Assembly: GCA_022036555.1 (NCBI GenBank)
Contig: CM039122.1
Location: 47,295,600 to 47,359,599, forward strand
DNA from: Microstegium vimineum
Lineage: Eukaryota; Streptophyta; Magnoliopsida; Poales; Poaceae
DNA: 64,000 nt
Reading direction: 5' to 3'
The translations under genes were made by a program, and so were the position numbers. The notes under the pieces were generated by a model, which saw only the letters and a program-made list of their open reading frames with translations, was not told the DNA's origin and made no database searches. Shown here piece by piece: positions 24,155 to 34,970 of this stretch (the first letter of the stretch is position 1; every line of letters starts with the position of its first letter).

Positions 24155-24938
24155 TCAACGATTTAGTACTACCAAATCGGAGAAGTGTAAGGCACCTATC
24201 TTGTAACCAATAATCTCATCGATGAACAACAAAGTATTAAATAGTACACTCTCTGTTGCTTCACACTTACGAGCACATGGTGTACTAACTACGTTTAATG
24301 GTGGTCGAGTAGTTGGTTGGTTTCCCTTCTTAGTCGCAACCAACTTTGCTTGAAAGCCTGCAATAGTTAGTGTTGGTTCTTCATCAGCATATTGCCAGTC
24401 ATAACCCAATGCATCCATTACTTGGTTCACAATGGCTTCAAAACTACACCATGCGTAGATCATGTCATACTCCTCTACCTATAAGTATAGGGTTAATTAT
24501 GAGAGCAATATTGACAACATATAACAACAAATCTAGGTATAAGTTATGAGTCTTAAACTTACCTTTGGCGAGTTCTGAGCCATTCGTGCACATAAACCCC
24601 GAATACCAGGATACATGTTGCGATTAATAGCTTCAATCTTCACTGAAGACAGAGTAGGAAGTGTGATCTCATTTCTTGAGAGAGTGACAACACAAGCATA
24701 GACCACCGCGGCTTATCTGTATTCCCACATGTGAGATTTGTAACACATTGCGTCCGCCAACACCACCGCGGCCACGACCACGACCACGACCATGACCATG
24801 ACCCATCCTAACGGCAATTGAAAATGAAATACAATATTGGAGTTCTGGACCATTGTTTACATGATTAATCTGAACATCCACATTGTCAACCCCAAAATAG
24901 GCGAGTGTTGATTTAAGCCAAACAACTGGATCAATCAT
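24155..24938 (-). CDS. Unrecognised three-exon gene inside the CACTA element
   Basis: Three open blocks read in order on the minus strand: from ATG at 24938 (MIDPVVWLKSTLAYFGV, then VNNGPELQYCISFS); a middle exon ending at 24563 with donor GTAAG (containing EAINRNMYPGIRGL and RMAQNSP); and a last exon from 24478 (VEEYDMIYAW, FEAIVNQVMDALGYDWQY) to a stop at 24155. The style matches grass hypothetical proteins often carried by repeats. I know no function. A Gly/His-rich GHGRGRGRGR tail after block 1 may be intron read-through. It may be a captured host gene or a passenger frame. Confidence 0.5.
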
Positions 24939-25169
24939 CTACATTACATATAAGACATGTTAATTAATAATTTGGATGATCTAGTCGTACATATGAAACA
25001 TATTTTGACTAACTTACTATGTTTGGAAAATTCCGTGGGGCTACCAGGAATACCGGATCGAAACCCATCCAAGTACAATAACCATTCCAACCAATTTCCT
25101 CCGGTGATGGGAGATTACGACGTCCAACCATCTATATATTAAATCACATATACTCAGATTATATTTCAT

Positions 25170-25430
25170 CTATTTATCTATCTTTCTATCTATCTATCTC
25201 TACCTATCTATCTATATCTATATTAAATTTCATATCACATATCAAATAGCATATACTAAGATTATCTATCCCTCTCTCCCTCTCGATCTATCTCTCTATC
25301 TATCTCTACCTATCTATCTATATCTATATTAAATTTCATATCACATATCAAATAGCATATACTAAGATTATCTATCTCTCTCTACCTATCTATCTCTACC
25401 TATCTATCTATCAAATTTATATATTATCCA
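25170..25430. repeat. (CTAT)n-rich tandem duplication
   Basis: CTAT/ATCT microsatellite blocks alternate with a unit that includes AAATTTCATATCACATATCA and AGCATATACTAAGATTATC; the roughly 115-bp unit occurs twice in full and once in part. Confidence 0.85.
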
Positions 25431-26023
25431 TATTAAATTTCATATAACATATCAAATAACATCTCAAATAGGCATTTCGTCGAACACCATGGTACCGTGG
25501 AGGGAGGTGGATGGGCGTCGTGGAGGAAGGTCCGTCCTCCTGCGGCCTTCACCGTGGCGAGGACGGTGGCGTGGAGCGCCGTCCTCCTAAGGCCTTCACG
25601 CGGCGGCGGCAACGTGGAGCGGAGGCGGCGTGCTACGGCGGCGGCGGCGTGCTGCGGCGGCGTGGAGGGCGTGGAGCGACGGCTGAGTGGGCACTGGCAC
25701 GCGTCTGAACATTTCGGAGCGCGTCAGTGCCTGCTTAAATAAAAACCTAGCCGTATCACTGCCGGTTCAAGCCACGAACCGGCTGTGAATCGCCTTATCA
25801 CTGCCGGTTCGTGGCTTGAACCGGCAGTGATACGGTAGAGAGACATCACTGCCGGTTCAAGCCACGAACTGGTAGTGATGTTGAAATTCACTGCCAGTTC
25901 TGCCCCAGCCCCCGATAATTGGGGGTTTGTCAGAGACAGAACCGGCAGTGAAGAGGCGTCACTGCCGGCCCAAATACAACCGGCAGTGATGGGCCGGCAG
26001 TGATTGCCGATTCTGTAGTAGTG

Positions 26024-28059
26024 ATATATAGGCATCTTGATAGATTTAATTGACTATGGATATGCTAATTGACCATGCTATACCTATCTGAATGTCATCT
26101 ACTAAACTTGCCTCCTTTGTTCTTTTCTATTGATAGAAGATCAGACATGATGTTCTCCATAAATGAACAGTTGTAGAATAAGAAGCTTTTTTGTTCCCAT
26201 ACAGAAAACTAAAATTCAGGAGTCACGAAATTGCTATTGATGACAATTTGTGCAGTTAGACTAGGATAACATGGCAGTGCCAGTGACAGAGGCGATGGTC
26301 AAGTGTCTTCTTATTGTGGTTTACAAACTGAGCAACTCTTCTAATTGCCCCGCTCATTTTTCCAGCTATGTTAGAGAGAGATAGAAGAGGAAGAAGAGGA
26401 AACATTTCAACTTTGCTGAGAGAAGAAAGAGGCCCAATTCGATAGAATCATCTAGCCATAGAGTTTTTGCAGTAAGTTTCCTTCCATCCAGTTCAGTTTT
26501 ATTATTCTTCATATTCAGCATACCTGACAAGAGAGGGAAAGTATTACACCCCTTGGAAATTTTACTCTGCAATTAGTTATTTGTTGTTTGCTACTTAACC
26601 AAAACAAATTGTTTGTATTTTGATTTGAAATAGCGCCACATCTATTTTTGTTTCCTAAATGTCCGCACATGTACCTCAATTATTTATTTCTTTCACTCGG
26701 AACATGAATATTTGGTCAAGAGTCTCTGTATTTACATGTTTGCGACCACACATGCTTTGTACGAGCAAGAAGATAGGTAGAGTTCAGGCCCAGTTTTTAG
26801 ATGGGGGCATTAGCTTCCTTTGTTTGCCAAAGGATTTAGTTTGTTCTGTTTATCGAATTTGTTATTTGATGGTTGGCCTCCTCTTTTGTCAGACGGTTTA
26901 CACAACCTAATAACACACCATATGGCGGAGTGTGATAAATGTCACCAACTACTGTATCCACAGGTTATAGAAAATTCATTTATCCAGCTAACCTCGGGCT
27001 TGGATGCTATTAGGTTGTGGATGCTAACCTCAGGCTTGGATGCTAAACACCATAAATATGTTAACAAACCATATCGCGTAGGGACATAGAAAACCTCATT
27101 TGTCATCTCATCGGTTGGTCGGTAATGCATGCAAACTCTGCAAACACCTATGCTAATCGTCCGTACATTGTTCAATTAATATGTTACCCATAGAGATTTT
27201 TTCAATAGTTTTTCTAGCTCATTTATGTGAGATGCAATTTTGTGTGAATAAGATTTTTTTTGCGAGAAAGTGATAAGATTACTTTACTAATGTAAAGGTC
27301 AATTTAGATTGTTTTTCCTGTTTCGATTTTCTAGATTTGATAACTTTGTTCTTTGCTGCTCACATTTTCATTTTCGCAAGTAATATATGTGCAAAGTTGC
27401 CACAAACTTGCATAACTGATTTGCATGTGGTCCTTCTGTGCCTTTTCCATTTTCCCAAGTAATATATGTGCACATGCCATAGACTTGCATAACTTATTTG
27501 CATGTGGTCCTCCCTTGCTTATCTAAACATTTCACCTTTCCATTTACTATTACAGATGTGGATTTCCTTGAACCACCAGTTCGATAAACAACCTACACAA
27601 CTATCGACAAAATGCAAGGCAACCATTCTCATGCATGGTGAAACCATACCAATGCAATGCTTAGTCTATTAGCTTCTACATTAGCTATCTGCTTACATTA
27701 TCCAGGTGTGTCATATTAGTTGGCAGACCTACGTAAATGTGTAGCCATAATGTGATACTATGCATATGTGTTGTTAGTCAATTTATAAATCCATTTGTAT
27801 CTGCTTTGAGCCTTCATGGCCATTGAAGTGCTTCTTACATTTTTACCATATGAAATTGCTTTTGTCGCACACCTAATGTTCTCATTCATCTGGATAGATT
27901 TGCTTTCATGGCAATTTCTATGTCTCCAGCATTTGTAGTTGTTATTTGAACATAATTTCTTTTCTATTGTCAAATACGCTTACATAACATTCTTTAGCTA
28001 CAAATTGTACATAGCTATCTTTTTTCTCGATATACAACAAGCCAATTATGTCCCACACT
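26024..28059. other. Unassigned AT-rich DNA, probable Helitron body
   Basis: No gene is recognised. 26360-26480 has a purine-rich exon-like stretch. 27378-27515 holds an imperfect tandem duplication of a unit with CAAGTAATATATGTGCA and TTTGCATGTGGTCC. It ends at a Helitron 3' terminus. Confidence 0.4.
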
Positions 28060-28094
28060 CCTACGGGCGCGGCGAAGCGCGCCTACCTCCCTAG
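28060..28094 (+). mobile_element. Helitron 3' terminus
   Basis: A GC-rich hairpin GGCGCG-GCGAAG-CGCGCC is followed after 7 bp (TACCTCC) by CTAG at 28091-28094 and then T. This is the classic rolling-circle transposon end in grasses (hairpin about 10 bp before CTRR, insertion before T). The 5' end (TC after A) could not be fixed; the element lies to the left. Confidence 0.75.
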
Positions 28095-28176
28095 TATACA
28101 TATAGCAGGTACATATACTACTCCTACGATGGAAGGCAATTTGTAAGGATAATATATATATGGAATATGATCCATT

Positions 28177-28178
<2 letters not shown>

Positions 28179-28242
<64 letters not shown>
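28179..28242. repeat. (TA)n microsatellite
   Basis: About 31 uninterrupted TA units. Confidence 0.97.
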
Positions 28243-28247
<5 letters not shown>

Positions 28248-28262
28248 TTTTCCTATAGTTTA

Positions 28263-28607
28263 GAGCATCTCCAACAGTTTTGCAAATGAGCTTTGCATTC
28301 TTGTTTTTGCAAAAAAAATCTAAAAAACTCCTATCCAACGGTTTGATAAATAGGCTTTGCATTTTTGTTAACTTGGCAATTTCTTGAGAAGGATTGACAT
28401 ATATGCTTAGCGGATCGCGCTTGACATTTTCCGCGCTTGACCAATTTTGGTAATCGCCGCAACAATTTCTACAATTTTGGTAATTGTCAAGTCAGTTTTG
28501 CCAAACCGTTGGAGATTGATTTTTTTTTTATCTTTGCCATATTTATTTGGGACTTGGTAAACTCTCAAATTTATCAAATAAAATATGCAAAACCGTTGAA
28601 GATGCTC
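28263..28607. mobile_element. Tourist-like MITE, first of three
   Basis: GAGCATCTCCAACAGTTTTG at the left and CAAAACCGTTGAAGATGCTC at the right, flanked by TTA on both sides. TWA target duplications define PIF/Harbinger. Confidence 0.85.
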
Positions 28608-28669
28608 TTAGGTGTGTCTAAAATTTGAGATGATTTCAGACAACACTAATATATCACCAACTAACATAA

Positions 28670-28978
28670 GAGCATCCCCAAGAGACATGTTATCTTCGTT
28701 CTGTATTGTATATTTAGACTTTTAAATGAAAATTTGAACTTCAACGGATCTTCTATTTGGTTTTGTATAATAGCAAATATGTTATCCCTGAAATCTCGTT
28801 GGGCATAAATAGCAAGTGAATCTGACTTGTCATCTTGTGAAATAGCTGGCCACGCATACAAGATGAGAAATAGCAAGTCTGTTGCAAAACTCTTCTTTTT
28901 TTAGAACTTTTATATTTTACAAAAGAGCTAAACTATCCAATTTAGCAATTTATTTTACCACATCTGTTGGAGATACTC
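28670..28978. mobile_element. Tourist-like MITE, second of three
   Basis: Left end GAGCATCCCCAAGAG, right end CTGTTGGAGATACTC, flanked by TAA on both sides. Same terminal family as its neighbours but with a different interior. Confidence 0.8.
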
Positions 28979-29026
28979 TAAGTTAGTTGTTAATTTTGTA
29001 TTTTGTTATTTGTCTTTGTGTTATAA

Positions 29027-29677
29027 GAGCAACTCCAACAACTCCCTATCCAATCTCCTCACCTTTTGTTTTTTGGCAAATTGATAAAATTTGCTCTCGA
29101 AGAACTCCCCATCCAAACTTCCTATTTTTGGGTTACGCGCAAAAAGACTCTCCAAGCGCGGATATATCCGCGCGATTGCATCGCCGTGCATAGCTTCGTT
29201 CCCGCACGTGGACATTCTTTCCCGCGACAATTGCTCCGTTGCCGCGCGATCTTTCTGCCTAGCGGCGATCCGGTTTGGTTGCCGACGTGCATGGGGCCGT
29301 GCTGACTGAGTTGTGGCCGATAGGTGCCACCTGCTTGTGCTCAGCGGATGGAACATAGATGAGACAAAGGAGATTCCCTACAACAGATGAACTGGACAGC
29401 AGACGAGGGCCATGCATTTCCTGGCGTCAGATTTCATCCAGGCCGACGCCGCGACGAAGCGATGAGTCCAGAGACGAGGGCGCGTCTCGGGAGAGGAGGC
29501 CGCGACGAGGGAAGAGAAACCGAAAAAAACTGAGTGGCTCCACAAATGTCTGTGTTTGCCAAATGAATTATGGAAAACTATTGGAGAGGAGTATATTTTC
29601 TCTATTCCATAACCATTTAGAAGTTGTCAAAATCTTTAATTTAGAAAATAAAATATCCCAAACTGTTGGAGTTGCTC
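29027..29677. mobile_element. Tourist-like element, third of three, with GC-rich interior
   Basis: Left end GAGCAACTCCAACAACTCC, right end AACTGTTGGAGTTGCTC, flanked by TAA on both sides. At 651 bp it is about twice its neighbours. 29140-29530 is GC-rich, in contrast to the AT-rich arms, and may be acquired DNA. No transposase frame. Confidence 0.8.
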
Positions 29678-29928
29678 TAATATATTAATTTTTTGTCTTT
29701 ATCCTTCTATATAGAAATAATTATAATTGTTAAATTGTCTTTGTGGCAACATATATAATAGTTTTATCTAACATATTTTTTTTATTTCTAAAACAAAAAA
29801 TTATAGGCCGTGTCTACATAAATTATAACAAACTAAAAGTATAATTTAAATATAAAATATGAGTAATAATTATCGCTTGAAAGAAAAATAAAATTCAGAC
29901 ACCTAAACATTAGCAACTCCCTTTATTT

Positions 29929-30277
29929 CCTTCTGTTCTTCTGTCGCGGCGAGGCGCGACCTGTACGTCGTTGCATGGCCATGGAATCAAGCGACGTGCT
30001 TACGTGGCACCGCTAGATCTAGCTTAGCACGGCCGCTGGTTGCTGCACACAGCCGCACAGGACAGGGCAGCGGCCCTGGCCCCAGGGCACTAGCTGGCAT
30101 GGCATCCTTGCTCCTTCCCTCCATCTGATCTGCCTCAGCCCCGACCCGCAGCGCAGGACCCTCTCGCGTCGTGTGCGTGTGGACCGGCCACCACCGGTGG
30201 GCGGTGGGGCGAGCCCCGGCTGGGCCGTCAGGTTACTATTACGGCATGTGCAGCACCGCCTGTTTGTGTTTTGATCA
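29929..30277. repeat. Copy 2 of the diverged 350-bp duplication
   Basis: Pairs with 12473-12822 through the shared blocks described there. It lies about 740 bp upstream of the NFD6-like start codon, so it may contribute to that promoter. 29678-29928 on its left is AT-rich without features. Confidence 0.75.
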
Positions 30278-31019
30278 GGAACGGAGTAGTACGTACATGC
30301 ACATGCACGCCGACGCTGCCTGCAAGCTAGGCAAGGCAGGTCGGAGGTAGCCGATGGTTTGCCGATCGATTCCATCGCTGCCTCTGTTGCCCCCGCGACG
30401 ACGGCGACGCGGCGCGCGCTGTGGCGGCTTAGCTTAGCATGTGGACTGGACGCGCTCACGCATCAGCTATCTACTGCTACAGGCTACAGCCCGTGCTGTG
30501 CCGCCGACTCCCGCATTTGCCCGGTTTGTCGTCTGATGATGGGTCCAGTTCCACCCCATCTGCCCCCCTGTTTCTATTGCTTTGAGATCTGGAAAATGTG
30601 TTTGATGAACACATCCTTTTTTTTTTCCTTGAAAGAAAAGCACCAATTTCTGACATTCGATTTTAGACATCCGGGGGGGCTCGATGGTTCCACGGACCCA
30701 TAGGTCAAGGCATGGAAAATTGCCGTCGGTTTGGACTACCACTAGCAATTTAGCCCGCCAAGAGCCCATCACGGTCCCACCCGCATCGGGCCTTTCAGCT
30801 GGCACAACAGCTCCAATCATAACGGGCTCCACGGCCCATCACCCCCATTCCCCCTCTCCAAGGAAACTGAACCGTTCTGATCCTGAAACCCGTGGCTGGC
30901 GCCGCCGCCGCCGCATCGCATTGCCCTGTCGCCGAAACCTAGCTCCATCAATTCTCCTCGCCCACCTCTCGCTAGTCGCTCCCCACTCCCCAGCCACCGT
31001 GGCCGGACGCCGCGGCGAG

Positions 31020-33371
31020 ATGGCCTCGACCTGTTTCCGCGCCGCCGCCCGCGTGGCCTCGTCCGCCAGCCGCTCGGCGGCGGCCTCTCGTTCCGCTCCC
31101 TCCGCGGCCCGCGCCGCCGCCGCCGCCGCCGCCGCCGCCCCCCGCCGGGCCTCGTGCTTGTCCAGGTAACGGTGACCCGTTCCGCTCTTGCGCTTGGTGC
31201 TGGCTCATTGCGGATCTGTAATGGATGCGCTTGCTGTGGTGTGCAGGGTGCCGGTGGAGCTCGGGTGCTGCGCGGGACTGTCGCTGCTGCCGCTGCACAG
31301 CGCGGTGGCGGCGGCCAGGCTGACGTCACGGCTGAGCACGGCGTCGAGCTGCCGTGCTCTCTCTCAGGGTATCCTCTGTTGCACCTATCCCGGGCTTTAA
31401 CATTGTAAGATTATGCTCTTGTCTGTGTTTGCTTTCCATTTGGTTGAAAATCGCGTACGTGTATTTTCTTTTCCGGTAGTTTCATAGTTTACTGCGTGCT
31501 TGTTTGATAGGAGTATGTGCCAAAAAAAATGTCATTCATTGTCGTATTGTAACAGCGAAATGTCATCCTAACCATTTTAACTTAATAAATTTGAACACAA
31601 AATCATCTCCATTTGATTTTTCTGAATGCAGTCTTCCACTCTGTAATCCGCAATACATGATTACCTTATGTTCTCTGAATGGAAAATACATATAAACAAT
31701 GAAGCCTTGAACACTCAATGTGAACACCTTTCATTGTATATATTAACAATCTTGCCTTGAACGCTGGGTGCAAGCACTGCTCTGAACTATGAACTATGAA
31801 CGCAAGTACATATAACCAATTTGATGGATATATTTAAGTGGAAATGATCATGTCCTTTAGATGGATTGTATATTTTACGCTTCTTGTGCATATAGCCCTA
31901 TATACTAAAAATGTCGAAATAATGCTGTGATGGATTTTTCCCAGTGTTTCACCATACATTCAAACTATGTGAAGCCCTGACAGATTTCCCTATTATCTTT
32001 CCGTTCACAAAGTTCCGCTAGACGGCGACTAGGCGCGATTTCGCGCTAGGCGAAGCCCGTCGTGGCGACTAGGGGGTAGTCACGGTCCTCGGCGCTGGGA
32101 GGAAGAGAAGGAGGTGGTTGAGGCGTACGCTGCGGCGGGCGGTTTTTGGGTTGGATGGAGTGCGGTCGTGCGGATGGGGTGGAGGGGGCTGGATGGATAA
32201 GGTGGGAGTGTGGATAAGGTGGGCTGTTGGGCTTTTTTTTATGGGCCTTTCTTTCACTTTAGGTCCATATATCTCCTATTTTCTACTTTTATTTAAGATA
32301 TATGTGTGTGTATGTATAAAAATTAAAACACCTAGGAAAACGTCTAGGAACGCCTAGGCGCAATTAATCCCGACTAGGCTCTAGGCTGAGGGTCTGCGCC
32401 TAGACTCCGCCTGGCGCCTAGCTGAACTTTGTCCGTTCATAAGATATTTTTCTTTGATTGCTTGGAATAAGGCTGTAGCAGACTCCTACTAAACCCCTTT
32501 CAGATTTCAGTCCCTTTGGAGAGGTTGTTTAGTACATCCCATATGGCCATATGCTGATGCTCTGTAGTAAAAAAATCTCACTCATTGCTTTGCAGTTCAA
32601 GATAAGATAATGTTTTCTATGCTGTGACGATTCCTGAGATTTCCTTATTCAAAATTCTTTGGTGGGTTGAGGTCAATTAAGTTAAGACATTTGGTTTCTG
32701 CAGGCACTGCTGCAGGCACATGACTTTGATAGTTCTTGAAAGATATTACTGGGAGCTTGCTGTTTTGCATCATACAACCATGAAGAATGAATACTTTAAC
32801 ATGTGAAATTGTAATGCAAGGCTAGAGTTTTGTTATTTACCTTAGAATTACTAGCTACCCCGTTGAGGAATACCTTGATGCAATAATGTGGCATCCTTTT
32901 TGAATGTTCTGCCCATTACTTGATTGTATATGTCTGCATACAATGCTTAAATTGTTGTTTATGCAAGCCTGCTCTCCTTTTTTCAGGGTGTATTTTTTTA
33001 CATTCCTGGTTGCATCTTGAGTGCGTGTTTTCTTGATTTTTGTATTCAACAGAGTTTTGATCTGGTTGCTGTTGTAGTTACCATATGATTACTCTTCTTT
33101 TCTCAGATGAAAATGATGGTACGTGATACATTTGCCGTGGGTGCTTGGATGTTTGGCAACTATGCACACGCTTGCTACCGTGGCAACCACATTTAGTCAT
33201 AGAGCTTATGCTTTAGAGTCAAACTTGTAGTCATTTTGCAACTGTGGGGGCTAACACAATACAACTATGTATGCTTCAAGCTTATAATTGAAGAATGATT
33301 CAGTCCAATCCTCTGATGTATGCTTTATTTCTTTGTTTTATATAGAGATGGGTCTATCCGTTCGAAGGTGA
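31020..33371 (+). CDS. NUCLEAR FUSION DEFECTIVE 6-like small organellar protein, alternative 3' exons
   Basis: Exon 1 is 31020-31165: ATG, then an Ala/Arg/Ser-rich presequence with a run of Ala codons, typical of mitochondrial or plastid targeting. Exon 2 starts at 31247 and encodes VPVELGCCAGLSLLPLHSA, VAAARLTSRLSTAS and CRALSQ, the conserved NFD6 family core. Three endings are possible. Read-through of the exon-2 donor (GTATCC at 31373) gives SQGILCCTYPGL, stop at 31400, 99 residues. Splicing to 33107 gives DENDGT, stop at 33126. Splicing to 33346 gives EMGLSVRR, stop at 33371. Related plant genes have the same alternative tails. A 12-nt cassette 33107-33118 followed by 33346 would also stay in frame. 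NFD6 of Arabidopsis acts in polar nuclear fusion; the role here is inferred. Confidence 0.82.
32008..32431. mobile_element. hAT MITE inside the NFD6-like intron
   Basis: Terminal repeats CAAAGTTC and GAACTTTG continue imperfectly into CGCTAG-type arms. Exact 8-bp duplication TCCGTTCA at 32000-32007 and 32432-32439. The interior has several CTAGGCG repeats and no coding sequence. Confidence 0.88.
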
Positions 33372-33730
33372 TAAATCGCTGGAAGACCTGCTCATGTCAG
33401 GCTATCGGACAGAAATGATTTTTGTAGAGTAGTTATCTAAATGAACATCTGGAGCTCTACTCTTTATTTACCCATCTACAATCACGGCTATTAGATTTTT
33501 TTCCCTTAAGGTTTGAGTTCATGCCTCGTGGTATCCTTTGATAAAAAAAAACATGCATGATGGTTTGCCGACGTCTGGGTTATATACTTATATTCGCTCA
33601 GTACAATTCTGAATGCCTATCTGCGATAATAACAGCGAGGAACAATTTAAGGTCTAGTTATCATTTTGAAAGTGGTCGATGATTATGTAAGTACACTTGG
33701 TACCATTTTCTTCAAATTTTTAATAATTGT

Positions 33731-33777
<47 letters not shown>

Positions 33778-34688
33778 ATGTTGCGGTTACAATTTTCGCA
33801 AAATGGTTATGGAGTAAAATTCAGCTTTTATGCTATTTCAAATTAGGATGTGGCTATTGCACGCACATGCGTTAGCCTTATAGCACGCACACCACTTACT
33901 ACGAAGTGCTACTCAGGCAGGCGCATGTCTAACTGCAACCTTTCCCTCTCCCTGTTTCTTTCATGTTTGCTTTTTCATTCCAGGGCGTTGGTGGACTCAT
34001 CCAAAAATAGAGGCAAGTTAATTAATCTAAAAAGTATACACCATGTACGTATGAATATACCAGTTAATTATCAGTTGTTGCAGATAATCATTTTCTTCTC
34101 ATACAACAAAAATACACAATGATCACAAAAAAAATACAACCAATCAGAAATGATACTAGAAGCAAATTCAACTCTTTTGCATCACCAGATAAGCAGATAG
34201 TATTGCATAAAAAGCAGATCTGATCCTAAAATTTAAGCAATTCAGTTCTTTTACATAAGCAATTCAATTCTTTTGTATAAGCAATTAAATTTATTGCAGT
34301 CCCTACTCTATAGCAGATCTCATACTACTGATAAGCAAATCTGATCCAAACATGGACATGTTAATGACTACTACACATCTTACTACTAGATGTTGCAAAT
34401 GGTTACTTCTATGGATGTAATAACATGCTCATTTTGATGCTTGATGACCTCACACCTGCAACTTTGTAGAAGTACAATATAAACACATAGATGGTAGTGA
34501 GAACTAAAGATGCAAATGGGGCGGCGGCGTGGTCAGCCCGCCTCACGTCCGCTCCCGCCGGAAATAATATTAGAGCTGTGGCGGCATGCCACATCTTGCC
34601 GCTAGATTATTATGGGTTGAAGCGGCAGCCCACATGATGACGTGAAGCCTAGCAGACCCTAAAGTTTTCATGTGTCGTCCAGTTGAGT
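33372..34688. other. Intergenic, no gene recognised
   Basis: AT-rich with a (CT)n run at 33732-33774 and repeats of GCAATTCAATTCTTTTG type near 34230-34290. 34515-34630 is GC-rich with paired GCCGC/GCGGC blocks. Confidence 0.4.
33732..33774. repeat. (CT)n microsatellite
   Basis: About 21 uninterrupted CT units. Confidence 0.97.
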
Positions 34689-34970
34689 TCAAGCTTCAGA
34701 GCTGGCCAGACTCCTCTTCAAGGACTCATTCTCCTTCCAGAGCTTTAGGACCTTCTGCTTCCGCGTTTCCACGTGCTGGACCGACACAAAATTCCTTTGC
34801 TGCTCCACCTGCTTCATCCTCGTTATCCTCACTGCATCATGAGAGAACATGTTAAAGCCACCAAGAACCAATGCACTGATAAGATCAAAGACAATTTTTA
34901 CTACTTTCTGAAGATGAAAACAAGGAGTTGGCGGTTCATATCTTCTGTCCCGTTTGAAAGGCATGCCCAT
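34689..34970 (-). CDS. Unrecognised exon-like open frame
   Basis: The minus-strand frame is rich in charged residues towards its end: RITRMKQVEQQRNFVSVQ, then KVLKLWKENESLKRSL, stop at 34689. An acceptor-like ATGATGCAG sits before the charged part. The codon pattern looks real and a short coiled coil is likely. I do not recognise the family, and it may be one exon of a decayed gene. It follows the OAS-TL/DGK exons in the same orientation. Confidence 0.35.
   Translation of the reverse strand: MGMPFKRDRRYEPPTPCFHLQKVVKIVFDLISALVLGGFNMFSHDAVRITRMKQVEQQRNFVSVQHVETRKQKVLKLWKENESLKRSLASSEA

Larger units (their letters stand above)
23792..26023 (-). mobile_element. CACTA (En/Spm-type) transposon, 2.2 kb, non-autonomous
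   Basis: The ends are CACTACTACAGAA and TTCTGTAGTAGTG, flanked by ATA on both sides (3-bp duplication). Both subterminal regions hold many copies of TCACTGCCGGTT in both orientations, the usual transposase-binding array. At 2232 bp it is too short for a transposase gene. It carries a minus-strand three-exon gene of unknown role and a (CTAT)n-rich tandem repeat. Confidence 0.93.

Noticed and set aside
28015..28362. Frame containing a long Tyr-Ile repeat
   Set aside because: It is only the translated (TA)n microsatellite.
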